Origin: Gigaspora rosea
Lineage: Eukaryota; Glomeromycota; Glomeromycetes; Diversisporales; Gigasporaceae
NCBI GenBank assembly: GCA_003550325.1
Contig: QKWP01001877.1
Location: 1-64,000 of the forward strand
Length of the DNA: 64,000 nt
Direction of reading: 5' to 3'
Position 1 is the first letter of the stretch. Each line of letters opens with the position of its first letter. This document shows, piece by piece, positions 38,041-50,324 of the stretch. A program made the position numbers and the translations under genes. Under the pieces are notes generated by a model that saw only the letters and a list, made by a program, of their open reading frames with translations, searched no databases and was not told the DNA's origin.

Positions 38041-38332
38041 AAAGGAATTTATAATTTATTGCACGGTGCAATATATTGCACCCCTATTATAACTATATAG
38101 ATCATCAATTTTGTATAACAAACAATTAAAGAATTTTTATCAAAGCAAAAAATAAAATTTAATTAATTTTAAGGTTAGGGTTAAGACCTGGAATAAAGCA
38201 GGAGTATAGTTTATACCAAAATTTCATGAGGAGTATTTTTTATTAGAATTTCAAAGATAGTTTTATAAGCAAAATTTTAATTAATAGAAGGGGTGCAATG
38301 TATTGCAGGTGCAATAAATTATAAACCCCTTT
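38041..38332. repeat. MITE with TTTATAATTTATTGCAC ends
   Basis: Left and right 45-base arms are near-perfect complements (AAAGG..TTTATAATTTATTGCACC with GCAATATATTGCACCCCT). AGGTTAGGGTTAAG sits at about 38170, close to the centre. Confidence 0.72.
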
Positions 38333-39744
38333 AAAAAAATTCAATACCTATAAGTAAAAAATTAAATTTATTAATATTGTTTTATTTTTTTTTAATTTTT
38401 AACTAGGTAGTCCGGTTATGTTTATTATAAAAACTATAGTTATATATGCAAATGCTATTACTACATTTCGATCTACTGATCTGAAATTAAACCTATAACT
38501 CGACCAGTTACCATGGGCACTTAACTATGATCTGCCAAGGATAGATGTTATCTCACCACATCCGTTGTACCTAATGGTCTCAAGATATAGCTTACCAACA
38601 AAGATCTATTAGCTTGTCTGTCCCACCTAATTTCTTTCAAACTTCTTCCACCTAGATCATAGCAGAAAAGTTAAACAACTACTATTTGCGACTAACAAGA
38701 AAAATAACAAAAAACAATGTATATAAAGGAGTATAAGGGGAAAGTAAAAAAAAGGGAAAAATGAAATTGGGGAAATCTACATATCCTAAACGAAAAACCT
38801 AAAGTAAATAAACAAGATGAAAAAAGCAAAAGAAAAAAAGTGGTAAGACATACATATTTTGTAAAAAAAAAAAGAATAAGAATACTATGTAGAAATTTCT
38901 CTGGTAGTTCCTCCAAAAAAACCTCATGTGTTATTCATTGTTATTTTGTTTTCAAACCATATTCATGATCTTGAATCCGAAATAGTAAGTGCCTTCCTAA
39001 TTGGAACAGAGTAAATACTGCTGATTTTTTGGAGAGGTACGCCAAAATACCCACTTTTTGAATTTTTTAGGAAGCTGTTGATACCAAAGAAAATTTTTCA
39101 AACTCAGAGAGAGAGTAGGAGTTACACTATACAGAATAATATATCTAACCAGGCTTTTGCTTTTATATTCATATCCACAGGGCTTAACAAAACCTCAGAG
39201 TTGCTCTACTACTTCTTCACTCAATAGTACCAAAGCCCGCCAAGGTGCCTCGCTTAAAAGTCTGTATATCTTTTTTATCTCTATTTTATAGCACAGAACA
39301 TCCAGTAAATGGTTTTTGTACCTGATAGCAGCTTTGGTGAAGTTTTATTGTGTTAAACAGGCTAACTGTATAGTTTTTCGTAGTTCAATTTTTGTAGAGA
39401 ATTTGGTACAAGGGATCGTCAGAAAGAGTTCTAACTAGTATAGCTAGTTGTATATCTTAATATTGTTTTATTTATACTTTTATTACTAGGCTAATGCATA
39501 GCATTGTAAGGCCGGAGCAAAAGTATTTTAAAATTTAAGTTTTTACAGTTTTAAATAAAACTAATTGATTTTTTTAATTTAACAATATATTTAATTTTAA
39601 ACTAGTATTATTTTTTTAAGTTATTACATTTTTTTAAAATTATTCTTTTATTTAATTAAATTAATTTTTAATATTTAACTTACCATATTTATATTTACTA
39701 TATCGATTTAAATATTATGCTACTATATCGATTTAACTATCATG
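38333..39744. other. non-coding patch of mixed composition, possible SINE relic
   Basis: Positions 38470-39450 are less AT-rich than the flanks but have no conserved frame. On the minus strand near 38470-38530, TAGTTAAGTG followed about 30 bases later by GGTTTAATTTC resembles decayed A and B boxes, with an A-rich stretch near 38385. A worn SINE is possible. The 74-codon minus frame 38692-38916 lies in an A-rich tract and is not credible. Confidence 0.3.
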
Positions 39745-40030
39745 TTTATACCTAAATCCAATTATTATGTTATGTCACAAACTATTGTGCCTATACCCAA
39801 ATCTAACTACTATGCTATGTCACAAATCAACTATTGTATTGCATTCTAAGCCTAACTATTATAATATAACTATTGTACTATATTTAAATCTAACTATTGT
39901 ACTATACCTAAATTTAACTATTGTGCTATACTCGAATCTAACTATCATTGTGCTATATGCCAAATCCAATTATCAGTGCTATGTTTTGAATCTAATTATG
40001 ATATTACACCTAAATCTAATCATTATGCTA
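39745..40030. repeat. degenerate minisatellite
   Basis: About ten irregular copies of a roughly 25-base unit like AAATCTAACTATTGTGCTATA. The 119-codon plus frame at 39767-40126 simply reads through these repeats. Confidence 0.75.
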
Positions 40031-40039
40031 TTTTACTTC

Positions 40040-41115
40040 TATGTATTATTTGGTTCAATTTCTAGCAACTTAGTTAAATCTTCATACTTGCTTGCAGCAT
40101 GGTATCTATTTAATAATTTAAAATAATAATTTCTCTAAGTTAGTAATTGATTCATTATACCTTCTCATTATATAATTAATTTCATTTCTACGTTAAATCT
40201 TTATTACATTTGCTCACAGTGAATTAGTACTTGGTATCTATTAAGAATTTAAAATATAATAATTTCTTCAAGTTAGCAATTGATTCACTATACCTTTTCA
40301 CTATATAATTAATTTCACTTCTATATCTTAAAGCTGTAAAGTTATTGTATCATCTGGTTCGATTTCTAGCAATCTAGTTAAATCTTCAAATGCATCATCA
40401 TATTTTCCCACAGCGAATTAGTACTTGGTATCTATTTAATAATTTAAAATAATAATAATTTCTTTGAGTTAGCAGTTGATTCACTATACCTTTTCACATA
40501 TAATTAATTTCACTTTTATACCTTAAAGTCATTGTATTATCTGGATCAATTTCTAGCAATCTAGTTAAATTTTTAAATGCATCATCATATTTTACCGCAG
40601 CGGATTACCTGGTATCTACTTAATAATTTAAAATAATAATAATTTCTTCAAGTTAGTGATTAATTCATTATACCTTTTCATCATATAATTAACTTCACTT
40701 TAATACCTTTATTATCTAGTTCGATTTCTAGCAATCTAATTAAATCTTCAGATGTGTTATCATATTTGCCCGCAACAAATTAGTACTTGGTACCTATTTA
40801 ATAATTTAAAATAATAATTATTTTCTTCAAGTTAGTGATTGATTCGTTATACCTTTTCATCATATAATTAATTTCACTTCTATACCTTTATTATCTAGTT
40901 CGATTTCTAGCAATCTAGTTAAATCTTCAGATGTGTCATCATATTTTCCTACAGCAAATTAGTACTTGGTAACTATTTAATATATAATTTAAAATAATAA
41001 CAATTTCTCCAAGTTAGCGATTAATTCATTATACCTTTTCATCATATAATTAATTTCACTTCTATAACTATTGTATAATCTGGCTCGTTTTCTAGCAATC
41101 TATACAATTCCGAAA
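40040..41115 (-). pseudogene. tandem array of decayed two-TPR modules
   Basis: At least six units of about 175-188 bp. Key word TTTCTAGCAATCTAGTTAAAT begins near 40057, 40361, 40549, 40724, 40902 and 41086. On the minus strand each reads like KYDDAFEDLTRLLEIEPDNT (one TPR) followed by NYMMKRYNESITNLKKLL (the next TPR). The linker between units is closed by the same stop-rich block (AATAATTTAAAATAATAAT) in nearly every unit. TPRs are 34-residue protein-interaction repeats, and large TPR families are common in these fungi. No continuous frame exists. Confidence 0.65.
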
Positions 41116-42515
41116 AATATTTTATAATTATTAAATTTCTGTCTATTTGTTTTAAAAATATAACTTAATTCTAAATATTGGTTATCTTCTATTTTTAGTA
41201 TAAAATACTTTCTCATTTCTAAAATTTAGATAGCATCCAATTTATTACCAGTACCACCTATTTCTTTACCTTAGCGACATGCAGTATATATAATTAAGTA
41301 GTTTGTTCAAAGATTTTATATTAGCAACCATATCTGCAACCTAACTATAGGAATTATTTGTTTAAACCCTTTGATCTTCTGCTTTTTAACCAATCTCAAC
41401 TGCTTTACCAGGATATCTATAGTACATATACAATTACTATACTATATATATATAATACTATTGTATATTTTTTATGGTAAAAAACTTTAGAAGCTATATA
41501 CAGCATAATTCCAAATATTTGTTTAGTTAAATCTTTATTTGCAGATCTATAAACCATTTATCTTAATCATGAGAATATTTTTAGAATAAAAATCTTAATT
41601 TGCTATATTAAAATTATGAACAGAAATAAATTTTTTAAGTACTGTATTAGTTAAAACAAAAATATATTTGTTTATAGCCAAATTTATTATTTTTATTAAA
41701 TATAAAAGAATTAAGATTATTACTTTTTTATATATATTTTTTTAATAATCTCATACTAACTTTATTAGACAATTATATATTGTTAATACAAATTATACTA
41801 TAAATCTAAAAATCATATTATAAATAAGTACCCAAATATAGTTATTGCACTAAGTATTTGCTATAGCATAGTACCCACTACCAACTTTCTAATTTATTTC
41901 TTCTAAAAAATAGATTAAAGAGAGAACAAAACAGTATTATCTAAACAAAAAAACCAAAACAAAACCAATAATACAACCAAAACAAAAAAAATAAAAATAA
42001 AAGAAAACTAAAAACAAAGCAAAAAAAAAAATAAAAGATCAAGATGCTATTAAGTTAGTATAAAACAATAAAAAAATTATATAATATTGCAAAAATAACA
42101 ACTCTATCTGGCCAATTTCCAAAGACTTGCTAATCAAATACATTACCTTTCTTTACAAAACAGTTTCACCCATTATACCGTACTTATAAGATATACTCTA
42201 TATATATAGTATAAAAAGAAATATTATATTTAATAATATGTATCCAAGTAAGAAATTTTTTTACATGCTCACTAAAATTCCGAATTCATTATTTATTGTT
42301 TATTTGTATATAATATTAAAATTTATTTATAATACTAGTTCCAATTTAGAAGATATATTTTCAATTTAGAAAGAGTAAATACTATAAATCTTTTGAAGAA
42401 AATTTCTATTTTTTGGTAAAAATTTTGAAAAAACTAAAAGAAAAAATATTGAAGATACCAATTTGCAAAAAACTATAAGAGTATATGCTTTATTAAATAG
42501 TATATTAAACCAAAA
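41116..42515. other. AT-rich intergenic, no gene seen
   Basis: Mostly A/T homopolymer and dinucleotide tracts. No coding or structural signal was recognised. Confidence 0.5.
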
Positions 42516-42817
42516 GTATACTAACATTACTGGTACTTAACACCAGTATGTAGTGTAATATGAAGGTCATTATCAAAAAACTAAACAAAAAAAATAAAAA
42601 TTAAATTTAATAAAGATAGAGTTAATAATTAAGGGTTAAGGTGAAATATAATATATAGTAAAATGTCGCAAAGAATTTTTTTTTTAAAAAAAAAAAGATA
42701 AAAAAAAATAGCAAAACAACTAAACTTTTATGTTATCTTTATATTACACTTCATTTAAAAAATTTGATTGGTAAAAATCATTATGATGTTTGCACTAGTG
42801 GTATGATTTAGTAAAAA
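42516..42817. repeat. MITE, second copy of the 2334-2700 family (inverted)
   Basis: Shares the GGTATGATTTAGTAAAA end and the TTTAAAAAATTTGATTGGTAAA sub-terminal block in opposite orientation. Its other end, GTATACTAACATTACTGGTA, is diverged. TTAAGGGTTAAGG lies at about 42627 near the centre. Confidence 0.62.
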
Positions 42818-43129
42818 CCGTTTAATTATATGATAAAAATAGTATTGTAAATGTGCAGACCTCTTAGAAATATTCAATCTTTGGATTGTTGGAATTGTTC
42901 AATGATTTTAAGATAAATTCTTCAGACCCAGATCTTATAAAATTTTGATTATCATTATTCTATTCAACAATTCAACCATAGGTCCAAATGGCTGTATATA
43001 TAGATCCAAATTCACCTTTCATTTTATATTCTAAATTTTCAAAATTTTCAAAATATACCATTTAATATTTGTGTTCAGACTTAAATCTCTCATTTGACAT
43101 ACACGAAGAAGGTGGTCAATAAATGCATT

Positions 43130-43975
43130 ACCAGATGTCCAATTATTAAAATTGAATTTGAGATGTAGTTTTATACATTCTGTTTTTATTATGTTCAGAA
43201 ACTTTTAAAACAATTTCATCATTTGGATCAATTTCTAATATCCTATTAAATTTTTTATAAGCAATGTTAAGCGAATTCAATGCGGTTCAGATCTGCAAGT
43301 GAATCTTCATTGATCTAACATTCTGAAAACAATACCGCGAAAATTAAGTACTAAGGTATCAATTTCTGACGCTTTATTTAAATCGATGCATAATGTTCTA
43401 AAAGTTTGTAAGTTTCTCCACGATTTCTTAGTACAAAGGTATCATTCGGATCAATTTCTAATACTTTATTAAATCTTCAAGTGTTTCTTTATATATATCG
43501 ACTCAACAATTTGTAAGCAACGCCACGATTAACAAGCGCATATTTATCGTTTGATTAATTTCTAATACCTTATTTAAATCTATAAGTAAAGCAAGCGTAT
43601 GTTCATTTTCATCAATTTCTAAAGCTTTGGTTAGATCTGTAAGTGATTCATCATAGCGACCTAATATTTCGTAAATCTCTCCTTGATTAATAAGTGCATC
43701 TATATCTCTGAAACAGTTACTAATGATTTACTTAAATCTGCAAGCGATTCTTCATATTGTTTTAGTTCTATATAAGTAGCGCCAAGATTATTAAAAGTTT
43801 CTGCATTAGTTGGATCAATTTCAAGTGACCTATTTAAATCAGCAAGAGATTCTTCGTACTGACATAAGTAAATCACGAGCTCTAAGTGCATCAGAATCGT
43901 TTGGACCAATTTCCAATGCATTATTTAAATCTTCAAGCGATTCTTCAGTCTATCTAACATTTGATCGATTTTGAT
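43130..43975 (-). pseudogene. TPR-repeat gene remnant
   Basis: On the minus strand successive TPR units can be read in shifting frames: ESLEDLNNALEIGPNDSDAL, then ESLADLNRSLEIDPTNAETF, then NNLGATYIELKQYEESLADL, then ESLTDLTKALEIDENEHT, then further copies to about 43350. The longest open piece is 73 codons (43700-43921). Multiple frameshifts and small deletions separate the units, so the gene is dead. It is related in type, but not closely in sequence, to the array at 40040-41115. Confidence 0.8.
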
Positions 43976-43987
43976 TTATTACTGTAT

Positions 43988-44127
43988 TACTCTTTGCAAA
44001 ATCCTGTGATCCTTGATCATTTTTTTATATATAATGACGCAAATCGAGAAATTGGTAATCGTAAACGATTCCTCGATTTGCGTCATGATAAAAAAGATAT
44101 CGGGGTCACAGAATTTTGCAAAGAGCA
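43988..44127. repeat. foldback element, 140 bp
   Basis: Outer arms TTACTCTTTGCAAAAT / ATTTTGCAAAGAGCAA and inner arms TGACGCAAATCGAG / CTCGATTTGCGTCA pair around a short loop. It directly abuts the TPR remnant. Confidence 0.7.
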
Positions 44128-45457
44128 ATAGTATCGATATATGTATTTATTGAAATTTAAAATGCCTTCTGCCTTTAGTGAAGATCTTCTCTGGCGAATT
44201 ATATACCTTTATTATGATGGCTAAAAAAAATAGCGTATTACGTAGCAAGTCAATAGTAACAAAAAAGTTATGAAAATATATATTGGAATTGTGTTATTAA
44301 TCCATTTGTTGAGCATTCTTTGAATGCAAAAATTACTGAATTAATAAAGTCTAGAAGTGTATATAATATTTCTACAAATAATATTATTATAAATCTGAAT
44401 GCTATTTCCTTACCTTAGTAATACGCAGATTATAAACTTAACATGGGTCTATTTTTATATTGGAGTGGCGCAAAAACAAAATTGCAATGTTCTATATAGC
44501 AAACGAATTAATCTAATGAATAGTCAAATTTGGTCTGACTAAGACACATAATGGCATAAATTCTCGGCAAAAAATGGACCTAGTAATCTGTAAACAATTT
44601 CACGATTTATCATCATTCGGATTAATTTCCAATAAATTGAATTATTAGTTATATCAGTTGTTCTATATATTGATAACATCCATTCCTGGCTGAATTTACA
44701 CAAATTGTCAATAAAACCAGAAATTGCTTTCTCTTTAGTATAAAAAGAGGCTTTTTTTGTGTTGTTTAAAGATATAAAAAGTATTCGAAAAAGAAATATT
44801 CGTTTTCCTTAACGACTCCCTGGATTTCCCAGATTGTCTGAATTTTCGAGACGCTGCATAGACTACCGTATCTTCAGATAATTCAGATATGACTAAATTA
44901 TTAAAAGTTCATATCCAAATTGTAGTTTAAATAGATTTTCAACATAATTCAATGAAGCGAAAGAAACATAGACTTCCAATTTTGAACGTGTGGCATAAAT
45001 TTCTTATTTTAATGATAAGAAAAACAATAAATTTTTATAGTAAATATATAGAGGTCTGACTCTATGAATAATATATTCGAATATTCACTGAATATTCGAA
45101 CATTCAAATATATAATTTTTTCACCAAATGAATATTCAAATATTTACAAATTTCACTAAATATGTTCATTGAATATTATATATATTTTTATAATTTATTT
45201 CATTTTTTTTATTAACCTATTTGAAATTTTATTGGCCGATTTAAGTGAGATAATTATATGATTTTTTAAAATTGTATATATTAATACTCAATATTCGAAT
45301 ATTAAAAAAGATTGAGCAAATGAATACTTGAATACTTATTTTCTGAACGAGTCAGACCTCTAAATAAATAATTTTTGATCTATTAATCCAATTTGAATCA
45401 TTTAATTATCAAAGTGATCCTCTTTGTTTCCAACTTATTGTCGATGTATATAACATA
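44128..45457. other. intergenic, no gene seen
   Basis: AT-rich. Contains repeated GAATATTCGAATATTCA-like stretches at 45065-45120. No coding frame was recognised. Confidence 0.45.
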
Positions 45458-45621
45458 CAAGTCACTCTCATTATAGTGAACTCTCGATATAATATAGTGA
45501 AGATAAAGTCTATATAAAAATCCTCTCGATATAGTGAATTTACTAATACCTCTTGATATGATGAAATTTTTAAAAATTTTTATTATGGAACGGATCACTT
45601 CACTATAACGAGAGTGACTTG
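45458..45621. repeat. pogo/Tc1-like MITE, 164 bp
   Basis: CAAGTCACTCTCATTATAGTG at the left end and its complement with one change at the right end, flanked by TA on both sides (45456-45457 and 45622-45623). The interior repeats CTCTCGATATA/TAGTGAA. Confidence 0.8.
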
Positions 45622-45837
45622 TATATGTATCATAATTTTTATAAGAGAAGTTGGGACATCGTTTCAGAAGAGTCGTTAGTGAAATTTGTCATTAACTTTA
45701 CCATGTTACCCAGTAGTTTTTTAAAAGTACAGTACGTATGTACTACGTATGTACGCGTCCTTTAATAAACTTTAAGTCATTAAATAAACTAAAGTGCTAA
45801 ATACATATTCAAATACTCTGTTAACAAAATTCATTGA

Positions 45838-48815
45838 TTAGCAAACTCCGTTGGTTTTATGAGATTGATTTTTAAATTCCATAGACGTGATATTCTTTAG
45901 AGCTTTCCATCCTTCGATTGCAGTTCTATAAATTGAAAGAAAAACATTTGAATAAGGTTGTAAACCTTTTTAAGTATGAAAAAAAAAATTTTGTAACGAT
46001 AAAATACCTCTTTACGTTAATGCTATTTTTATCCATTTTATCCAAATATTCAATAGTTTGCATCAAATCCTTAAAAAAAAGATCGCATCGTTCACGTGAA
46101 AAATCTTCACGCACTACAACGCGTAACAATTTAATATGTTGGATCTTCGGTGCCATAGTATAAGCTGGTACAATCCATTGATGTTCACGAAGACGATGGG
46201 AAACATCATACTAACAAGATTTATTGAAAATTTATTAATAAAAATTATATATATCTTTGACATTGAATTAGACCAAACCTTAAAGAAATCTACAAACCTC
46301 ATCATAATGTATAGATTTGGCTTTCAACCTAAAAGCTACAAGTGGTAATCCATTTCCATTTCTATCACTTAAAATATCAAACTTATTTGTGGACTCAATC
46401 CTGGTAGCAAGATAATCAGCATTACTCATCAAATTTCTCATGATTGAAGTAAATCCTTGACGTCCAAGTCGAATTAACACATAATATTGGGCGATCACAT
46501 TCGCAGCACCCTTGGAAAAATTTAAGGTGAAAGAAGCCTCAAGAAAAATGAAAATAAGACAAAAGTCAGATTTATATAATAAGTACAGATATAGCATAAA
46601 ATCTCGATTTTTCAGAAACTCAAATCGATAATTTCGCTGACAATTGTTAATATATTAAACGAACTATTGAGATTAAGAACTATTAGAACTATTATAGGTT
46701 ATTAAAATAATGAATTATTTTGTTTTGAAATTATTGAATTTCTGATTTTCGGTATTTTTAGTAATGAATTACATGTTTTTTATAAATAATTAAATTTTAT
46801 ACCTGATCAGATCCAAGATAATTTATATTAAAAATCAATTCTTCAGGTAAGTACTTTTTTGATTTCCAAATAGCCCATCCAACACCCGGGTAACATAATC
46901 CATATTTATGACCCGAAACGTTTATGGACCGAACCAATTCGAGTCTATATATTATTATATGAGCAATTCAATATCGAAAATTGAATTAAAATTTTAAATT
47001 TATAATATCTTCTTATTGGTAAAAATAAAATAAAGTTATCTTATTAAAGGTTTGACCAATTTTAATCATAATATAAAATATTAGAATTAATAATTCATTA
47101 GTTTAAACGAATTAGATAAAAAATTTTTTTTCTTAAAAAATAACTTAAGATATTATAAATTAAAATTTTAATTCATGGAGGTACGGTATTTTCGGTTGCA
47201 AATCTTTAAGGCTAAATAAAAAGTATTAACCTGAAATCCCAAACAAGATCAGGGTTCACAAAAGGAGCGACAAATCCACCAGATGCGGCATCAACATGAA
47301 TCGGCACATCCCAACCAGTTTTTTTATTTTTGATCAGTAAAAGATCATTAACTGCTTTCACATCTTCATAATGTCCAGTATATGTCGATCTAACTTGGAT
47401 GTAAAGAAAAATTAATATTAGCCTTATGCAGTATGTCCAGAGCATGTCATGTAGTTATGATCACGTAATTCAACCAGTCAGCATCAATGAAACGGATGCA
47501 TTGATCTAGAGTTTGGAATCGAATTATTTTTTGGGTTAATATATATGAAAAATAAAACCAATTCCAAAACTTTAATCATTTGATCATTCATTGATATAAA
47601 AAAAATGTTATCCATTTTTCTCCGGAGAATTACAAAACGAACCTATTTAATGAAAGAATTAAATGATATATTACCCTAATAGAAGACAAATACCAATCGT
47701 ATTTTCATCTACAAGTTCAACGGCCTTTTCAGGCTGTAAAACATATGTATTTTCTGTCAGATAAACAAATTTTTCTTCGATTTCAAAATATCTAGCAGCT
47801 AAATAATTTATTGGTTAACAAGAAAATCGAAAATAGTAAATACTGTATATACATATATATATATATATATATTACCTTTTTCCAAGCAAATTTGAACTAA
47901 TCAAACAATAGATTTATCATTAGAGAATATCACTTGAATTTAAAAAATTGTAATAAATAAAGACATAATGATAAATACCCGATGCTGCCATTATTAAGTT
48001 CGGTTTATCTACGGGCTTTCCTTCGGCCATCCTCCTTTTTTTCCATAACCTTTTCATTGCCATTACAGCAAGCATAATAGCTTCTGAAGAACCTATAGTT
48101 GAAACACCTATTGTTTCTTCATCGTTGGCATTAAATAGACGAGCAATAATGCTCACGCATCGACTCTAAAAACAAGATATAAAATCAATGAATTTCACTA
48201 TATATAATACATATAATCATATAATTAATGATTAATTGGAATGAATTTTTTTACCTGTAATTCAACAGTCATAGGATACTCTTCATAATCGATAAAATTT
48301 TTTGATAGATTTTCTGCCATTAATTTTTCAGCCTCATCTTCCATGTAAGTGGTAACAAAAGTTGCTAAGTTTAACGCTGGGTTACCGTCCAACTTGTATT
48401 ATAAAGAAAGAAGTCAAATAAACTTATTATTTTATCCTAAATGGTTGGTTAATAAAAATATAATTTACTTGAAGGTCATCTCTAATGAGTTTATAAGCGA
48501 TATGTGGAGGCATTTCTTTGTCAGGGAGTGAATATCTGTTAAGAACAACTATATAAATTTATCGATCAAAAAAAAAAAAAAAAACACATTAAGTTTAATC
48601 GATCTTACTTTGGAATTGGATCAATATCCCAACGAGAACCATAAACCGAAGTTGAGAATGTCTTTTATCATACAAAATGATATATATGTATATCGATCTT
48701 AAGCATTAAAACTTCAATAACAAACTACTTTTATCAGAATTACAACCTGATCATCGTTTTCCTCCCTTTCTTTGTCTTTTTGAGTATCAGATATGAGACG
48801 ACTTAAATAAACCAT
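45838..48815 (-). CDS. glutamate decarboxylase (PLP-dependent)
   Basis: Twelve exons on the minus strand (48815-48747, 48661-48609, 48535-48469, 48392-48255, 48165-47979, 47896-47876, 47798-47675, 47389-47231, 46944-46803, 46537-46298, 46210-46008, 45925-45838) join to 496 residues. The enzyme converts glutamate to GABA and CO2, consuming a proton. [18 protein letters not shown] is the family N-terminus, STIGSSEA binds cofactor phosphate, HVDAASGGF holds the pyridine-nitrogen aspartate (D253) and NVSGHKYG holds the PLP lysine (K286). [10 protein letters not shown] follows near the C-terminus. Length and motifs are complete, so the gene looks functional. Exon 6 is only 21 nt; it encodes the segment equivalent to VQVCWEK but reads VQICLEK, with Leu replacing the usual Trp. 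No calmodulin-binding tail was recognised. GABA metabolism or acid tolerance is a reasonable inference. Confidence 0.95.
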
Positions 48816-50058
48816 TTCGATAAAAGTTTTTTACGGTAAAATAATAACAAAAGGGTTTAAAATAATAACAGAACTAACGAAGGACTTTGAATAGGTTTGT
48901 ATCCGCATTTTTAAATGAAATGTTGAGAATCATGACATAATCATGTTAAAATAATGACGAAAAACATTGCGAATAGTGTTGGAAATTTGGACTAATATTG
49001 TTAGTATAAAATCAAAACTTCCTTTTTAAGATACATTATATCATACGATTTGACATTCAATGAAGTGGTATCATAAGGTAAGTGATGTCTAAGTAGTATA
49101 CTTAAACGGTAAAAAAAAATGCAAGGACAAAAATCAAGCAGAAATTTAAAACTTTATTGTTCATATAGTTTGGCAAGAGGTATTTCTTAATTGGGTGTCT
49201 ATAAATAATGACACTTGTTTTTAAAGATCTGTTGAATAAAACCTTCTATAGTCGAGGATTGTTGATGTCATAATTTAATTAGGTTGATCATTACTACACA
49301 AGGTGCAAATATATTCAAAAATACGTTTATTGGCATAGGCAAAAAAAATCATGATCAGAATTACATATGTAGCTTTTACTCTATAAAAGTTTTTTTTTTG
49401 ATTATGTATAACATCAGATATCAATACATTAAATAAAAAGTAAACGCAATTATATATGTGAGAATCGACCGCCAAGGTCAGCTTTATTAATAAAAATAAA
49501 TAATAAATAAATTACAAGGCATAGAATTTGTATATTTAGGTAGAAGAAAATTTCGGCCCATGGTTAATTTTTGACCAAAAAAAAGGGTATCATGACGAAT
49601 CGGATCGCATTTATTAAAATTATTAAAAGATATGTATATACAAGAATAAAGTAAATAAAAAAATATGCATTCGTTAGTTGGTTACCCAGGTTACATCACA
49701 TGATGGCCAACAACTATGAAACACCATATAAATAAATTAGGAGCATCAGCTTTACTTGGGCCAAAGCCCACATGTCAGGTATTAAATTTTATCTTCTTGT
49801 TATTAGAAGAATGTTGAGGATACAGCAACACAAATATTTTATTCTCGACAAGAGGATAATATTCTCAGTCGGCTGTTCCTAATGTACTGGATGTGAATCT
49901 GTCCATAAAGGAGCTACCATAATACCAATAGCGACCCTTTCACTCTATGGACATACAGTATCTACAACTACATATTTATAGCTGGCATTATTTAATTCAA
50001 TAATAACGGTCACCTGCGCGATTTAGAGTACGCGCATGAGCGTTATTTTGATAAGTAA
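48816..50058. other. upstream region of the decarboxylase gene
   Basis: No further gene recognised. A 5' flank of about 1.2 kb with no clear promoter box. The minus frame 49275-49475 has no family features. Confidence 0.4.
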
Positions 50059-50133
50059 ACTTTCGAGCTTTAATTAAAGTTATTCTTCAAATCGAGACGA
50101 TTTGAAGAATAACTTTAATTAAAGCTCGAAAGT
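50059..50133. repeat. perfect 36-bp palindrome with 3-base loop
   Basis: Arms 50059-50094 and 50098-50133 are exact reverse complements (core TCGAGCTTTAATTAAAG) around AGA. Either a very young foldback or the stem of a structured RNA. Confidence 0.85.
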
Positions 50134-50149
50134 AAGTTCGGATACGTGT

Positions 50150-50324
50150 CATTTCACCGACAATCATTTCGCCGACAAGTTATTTCACCGACAACTCATC
50201 TCACCGACAAGTTTTTAAAAATTGCACTAACCTTAACTTTAATTCTAAACCTGACCCTAACGACAATGACCAGAATTACTTTGTCGGTGAAATGACATTC
50301 GGTGAAGTGGTTGTCGGCGAAATG
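50150..50324. repeat. MITE with CATTTCACCGACAA sub-repeats
   Basis: The left side carries four tandem CATTTCACCGACAA-like units and the right side their complements (TTGTCGGTGAAATG, TTGTCGGCGAAATG). The centre has CTAACCTTAACTTTAA and GACCCTAACG. Confidence 0.72.

Noticed and set aside
39767-40126. 119-codon plus-strand frame
   Set aside because: It reads through a degenerate minisatellite and then the antisense of the TPR array.
40040-41115. CRISPR-like array
   Set aside because: Units of about 180 bp translate to TPR helices on the minus strand and have no short conserved repeat with unique spacers.
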